A stretch of 33,457 nucleotides of DNA from Verrucomicrobiota bacterium. GTDB taxonomy: Bacteria > Verrucomicrobiota > Verrucomicrobiia > Opitutales > Opitutaceae. The DNA lies in NCBI GenBank assembly GCA_018239845.1, contig JAFEGO010000055.1:73445-106901 (forward strand), given 5' to 3'. This document shows, piece by piece, positions 32,149 to 33,457 of the stretch. A model generated the notes under the pieces. That model had not been told where the DNA came from and ran no database searches. It saw nothing but the letters and a program-made list of their open reading frames with translations. How positions within the stretch are numbered: position 1 is the stretch's first letter; each line of letters begins with the position of its first letter. The position numbers and the translations under genes are program-made.

Positions 32149-33318
32149 ATGGCCTTCCTCCGCGCACTTCGCGATCTCTTCCTCTCGCTCCGGCTCACGG
32201 TCGTCCTGCTCGTGCTGGGGATGATCCTGATCTTCGTCGCCACCCTCGACCAGGTGAACCTCGGCATCTACGGTGTGCAGCAGAAGTATTTCCACGCCTT
32301 CTTCTCCGTCATCCGCGTCGGGCCGCTCTTCGTCCCGTTTCCCGGCGGCTACTGCATCGGCGGCCTGCTGCTCATCAACCTCATCGTCGCGCACGTCTGG
32401 CGCCTGAAGTTCACCTGGCGCAAGACCGGCATCCAGCTCACTCATGCCGGCCTGATTTTGCTCCTCGTCGGCGAACTTCTCTCCGGCCTCATGCAGCAGA
32501 GCTACACGATGCGGCTCACCGAGGGCCAGACCTCGAACTACTCCGAGCACGAGCGCAACTACGAGCTCGCCGTCATCGACACCACCGACGCGAAGTTCGA
32601 CGACGTCACCGCCATCCCGGACAAGATCCTCGCGCAGCTCGAGCCCATCCAGCACCCGCCGATGCCCTTCCGCGTCGTCCCGCGCCAGTATTTCCCCAAC
32701 GCCTCCCTCGCGCGCCGCACCGATGGCGCCGGCACCCCCGCCTCGCCCGCCACCCAGGGCATCGGCCCGCAGGTCACCGTCACGTCCCTGCCCGTCACCT
32801 ACCGCGAAGACGACCGCAACGTCCCCGCCGCCTACGTCGAGCTCGTGGGCGCCGAGGGCTCCCTCGGCACGTGGCTCGTCTCGCCCGACCTCGGCAGCCC
32901 GCAGACCTTCACCTACGCCGGCCACAGCTGGAAAATCGTCTTCCGCCCCGCGCGCGCCTACAAGCCCTACGCCATCACGCTCCTCGAGACGCGCCACGAT
33001 GTCTATCCGGGCACCGACATCCCGAAGAATTTCTCCAGCCGCATCCGCATCGGCACGCCCGGCGCCGCCGACCAGCGCGAGGTGCTCATCTACATGAACA
33101 ACCCTCTCCGCTACGAGGGCCTCACGTTCTACCAGTACCAGATGGACCCCGGCCACAACACCTCCGTCCTCCAGGTCGTGCGCAACCCCGGCTGGATCCT
33201 CCCCTACATCGCCTGCTCGATGATGTGCCTCGGCCTCTGCGTGCAGTTCCTCTTCCACCTCGTCGGCTTCATCCAAAAACGCCGCGCCGCCCCCGCCGCT
33301 GAGTCCGCCGCGGCTTGA
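32149..33318 (+). CDS. resB: Cytochrome c biogenesis protein ResB
   Basis: A 389-residue ResB-family membrane protein of the system II cytochrome c assembly pathway, which with ResC/CcsA moves haem outward and attaches it to apocytochromes. Membrane helices at about 14-33, 66-86 and 98-114, a large exported domain (about 118-340), and a last helix near 347-371. The start LRDLFLSLRLTVVLLVL and the ending NPGWILPYIACSMMCLGL are family features. The ResC partner is not in the window but may follow outside. It starts four bases after the lipoprotein gene, implying one operon. Confidence 0.92.
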   Translation: MAFLRALRDLFLSLRLTVVLLVLGMILIFVATLDQVNLGIYGVQQKYFHAFFSVIRVGPLFVPFPGGYCIGGLLLINLIVAHVWRLKFTWRKTGIQLTHAGLILLLVGELLSGLMQQSYTMRLTEGQTSNYSEHERNYELAVIDTTDAKFDDVTAIPDKILAQLEPIQHPPMPFRVVPRQYFPNASLARRTDGAGTPASPATQGIGPQVTVTSLPVTYREDDRNVPAAYVELVGAEGSLGTWLVSPDLGSPQTFTYAGHSWKIVFRPARAYKPYAITLLETRHDVYPGTDIPKNFSSRIRIGTPGAADQREVLIYMNNPLRYEGLTFYQYQMDPGHNTSVLQVVRNPGWILPYIACSMMCLGLCVQFLFHLVGFIQKRRAAPAAESAAA

Positions 33319-33327
33319 TTTTACACC

Positions 33328-33348
33328 AAGATCGCAAAGATCGCGAAG
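33328..33348. repeat. 9-bp-periodic repeat before the GxxExxY gene
   Basis: AAGATCGCA AAGATCGCG AAG: two 9-base units plus a partial third, ending two bases before the next gene's ATG. Similar in periodicity to the repeats at 5169-5260 and 6338-6406. Confidence 0.6.
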
Positions 33349-33350
33349 CC

Positions 33351-33457
33351 ATGCATCCCGATTACATGAGAGCCCACGCCCTTTCTTCCAAGGTAATCGG
33401 CGCTGCAATTGAGGTACACCGCCACAAAGGCCCGGGACTGATCGAAAGCATCTATGA
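33351..33457 (+). CDS. GxxExxY-family protein, N-terminal fragment (3' end outside window)
   Basis: The first 35 residues of a gene cut by the window edge. KVIGAAIEVHRHKGPGLIESIY is the diagnostic start of the GxxExxY protein family (small proteins of about 120-135 residues; biochemical role not established). The ATG at 33351 sits directly behind a 9-bp-periodic repeat, a context I recall for this family in several phyla. Lower G+C than the resB gene. It is complete at the 5' end. Confidence 0.85.
   Translation, partial: MHPDYMRAHALSSKVIGAAIEVHRHKGPGLIESIY

Noticed and set aside
32068..33408. 446-codon minus-strand open frame over resB
   Set aside because: Glu/Gly/Val-rich shadow of a clear ResB gene.

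Overview
This is a GC-rich, densely coding chromosomal window, roughly 65-70% G+C by eye. It fits a Verrucomicrobiota bacterium of the Opitutales type. That placement is an inference from gene content and style (tandem PhyH dioxygenases, discoidin/GH123-type and GH78-like hydrolases, a ResB cytochrome c assembly protein, 9-bp-periodic intergenic repeats); no rRNA or other taxonomic marker is present. No tRNA, rRNA, CRISPR array, prophage or transposase was seen.

Layout. 1-1191: the C-terminal end of an RND efflux pump overlapping an exported rhodanese. 1199-3817 (minus): ygfZ, a small hypothetical gene, an HU-type protein and galK, in two overlapping pairs. 3818-4099: a divergent intergenic region with three hairpins, one a textbook intrinsic terminator, suggesting a small RNA or an attenuated leader. 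4100-6266: DAHP synthase and malate dehydrogenase, separated by two copies of a 9-bp-periodic repeat; mdh ends in a clear terminator. 6412-10469: a GH78-like glycosidase, an unrecognised 231-residue protein, a small membrane protein and a MutT-like Nudix hydrolase. 10594-12448: two tandem PhyH-like dioxygenases. 12578-13813: an exported protein of unknown function.

13836-21487 (minus) is the most unusual block. It holds three consecutive copies of a two-gene module: an exported TPR-like protein overlapping by four bases a solute-binding protein with an N-terminal membrane anchor. No ABC permease or ATPase lies nearby. Each TPR gene is preceded by the same CTTGTCG element at identical distance from a CACSATG element, which looks like a repeated promoter and implies GTG starts. 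The three pairs are diverged paralogues.

21527-24165: a nucleotidyltransferase-fold protein and a HAD hydrolase (overlapping), a GNAT acetyltransferase, an unusually AT-rich hypothetical gene that looks acquired, and a VOC-family protein. 24179-28310 (minus): a large acyl-CoA dehydrogenase and a secreted discoidin/GH123-like hydrolase. 28505-30883: a hybrid histidine kinase with a periplasmic solute-binding sensor domain. 31035-33318: a lipoprotein built from two copies of one domain, followed after four bases by ResB. The window ends inside a GxxExxY-family gene preceded by another 9-bp-periodic repeat.

Dispersed repeats recur between genes: a REP-like inverted repeat (GTGGCTGCGGCGTCC type) at three places, a 9-bp-periodic repeat at four places, and a 7-bp repeat spanning a gene junction. 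Together with the paralogous gene sets they give the window a strong signature of duplication.
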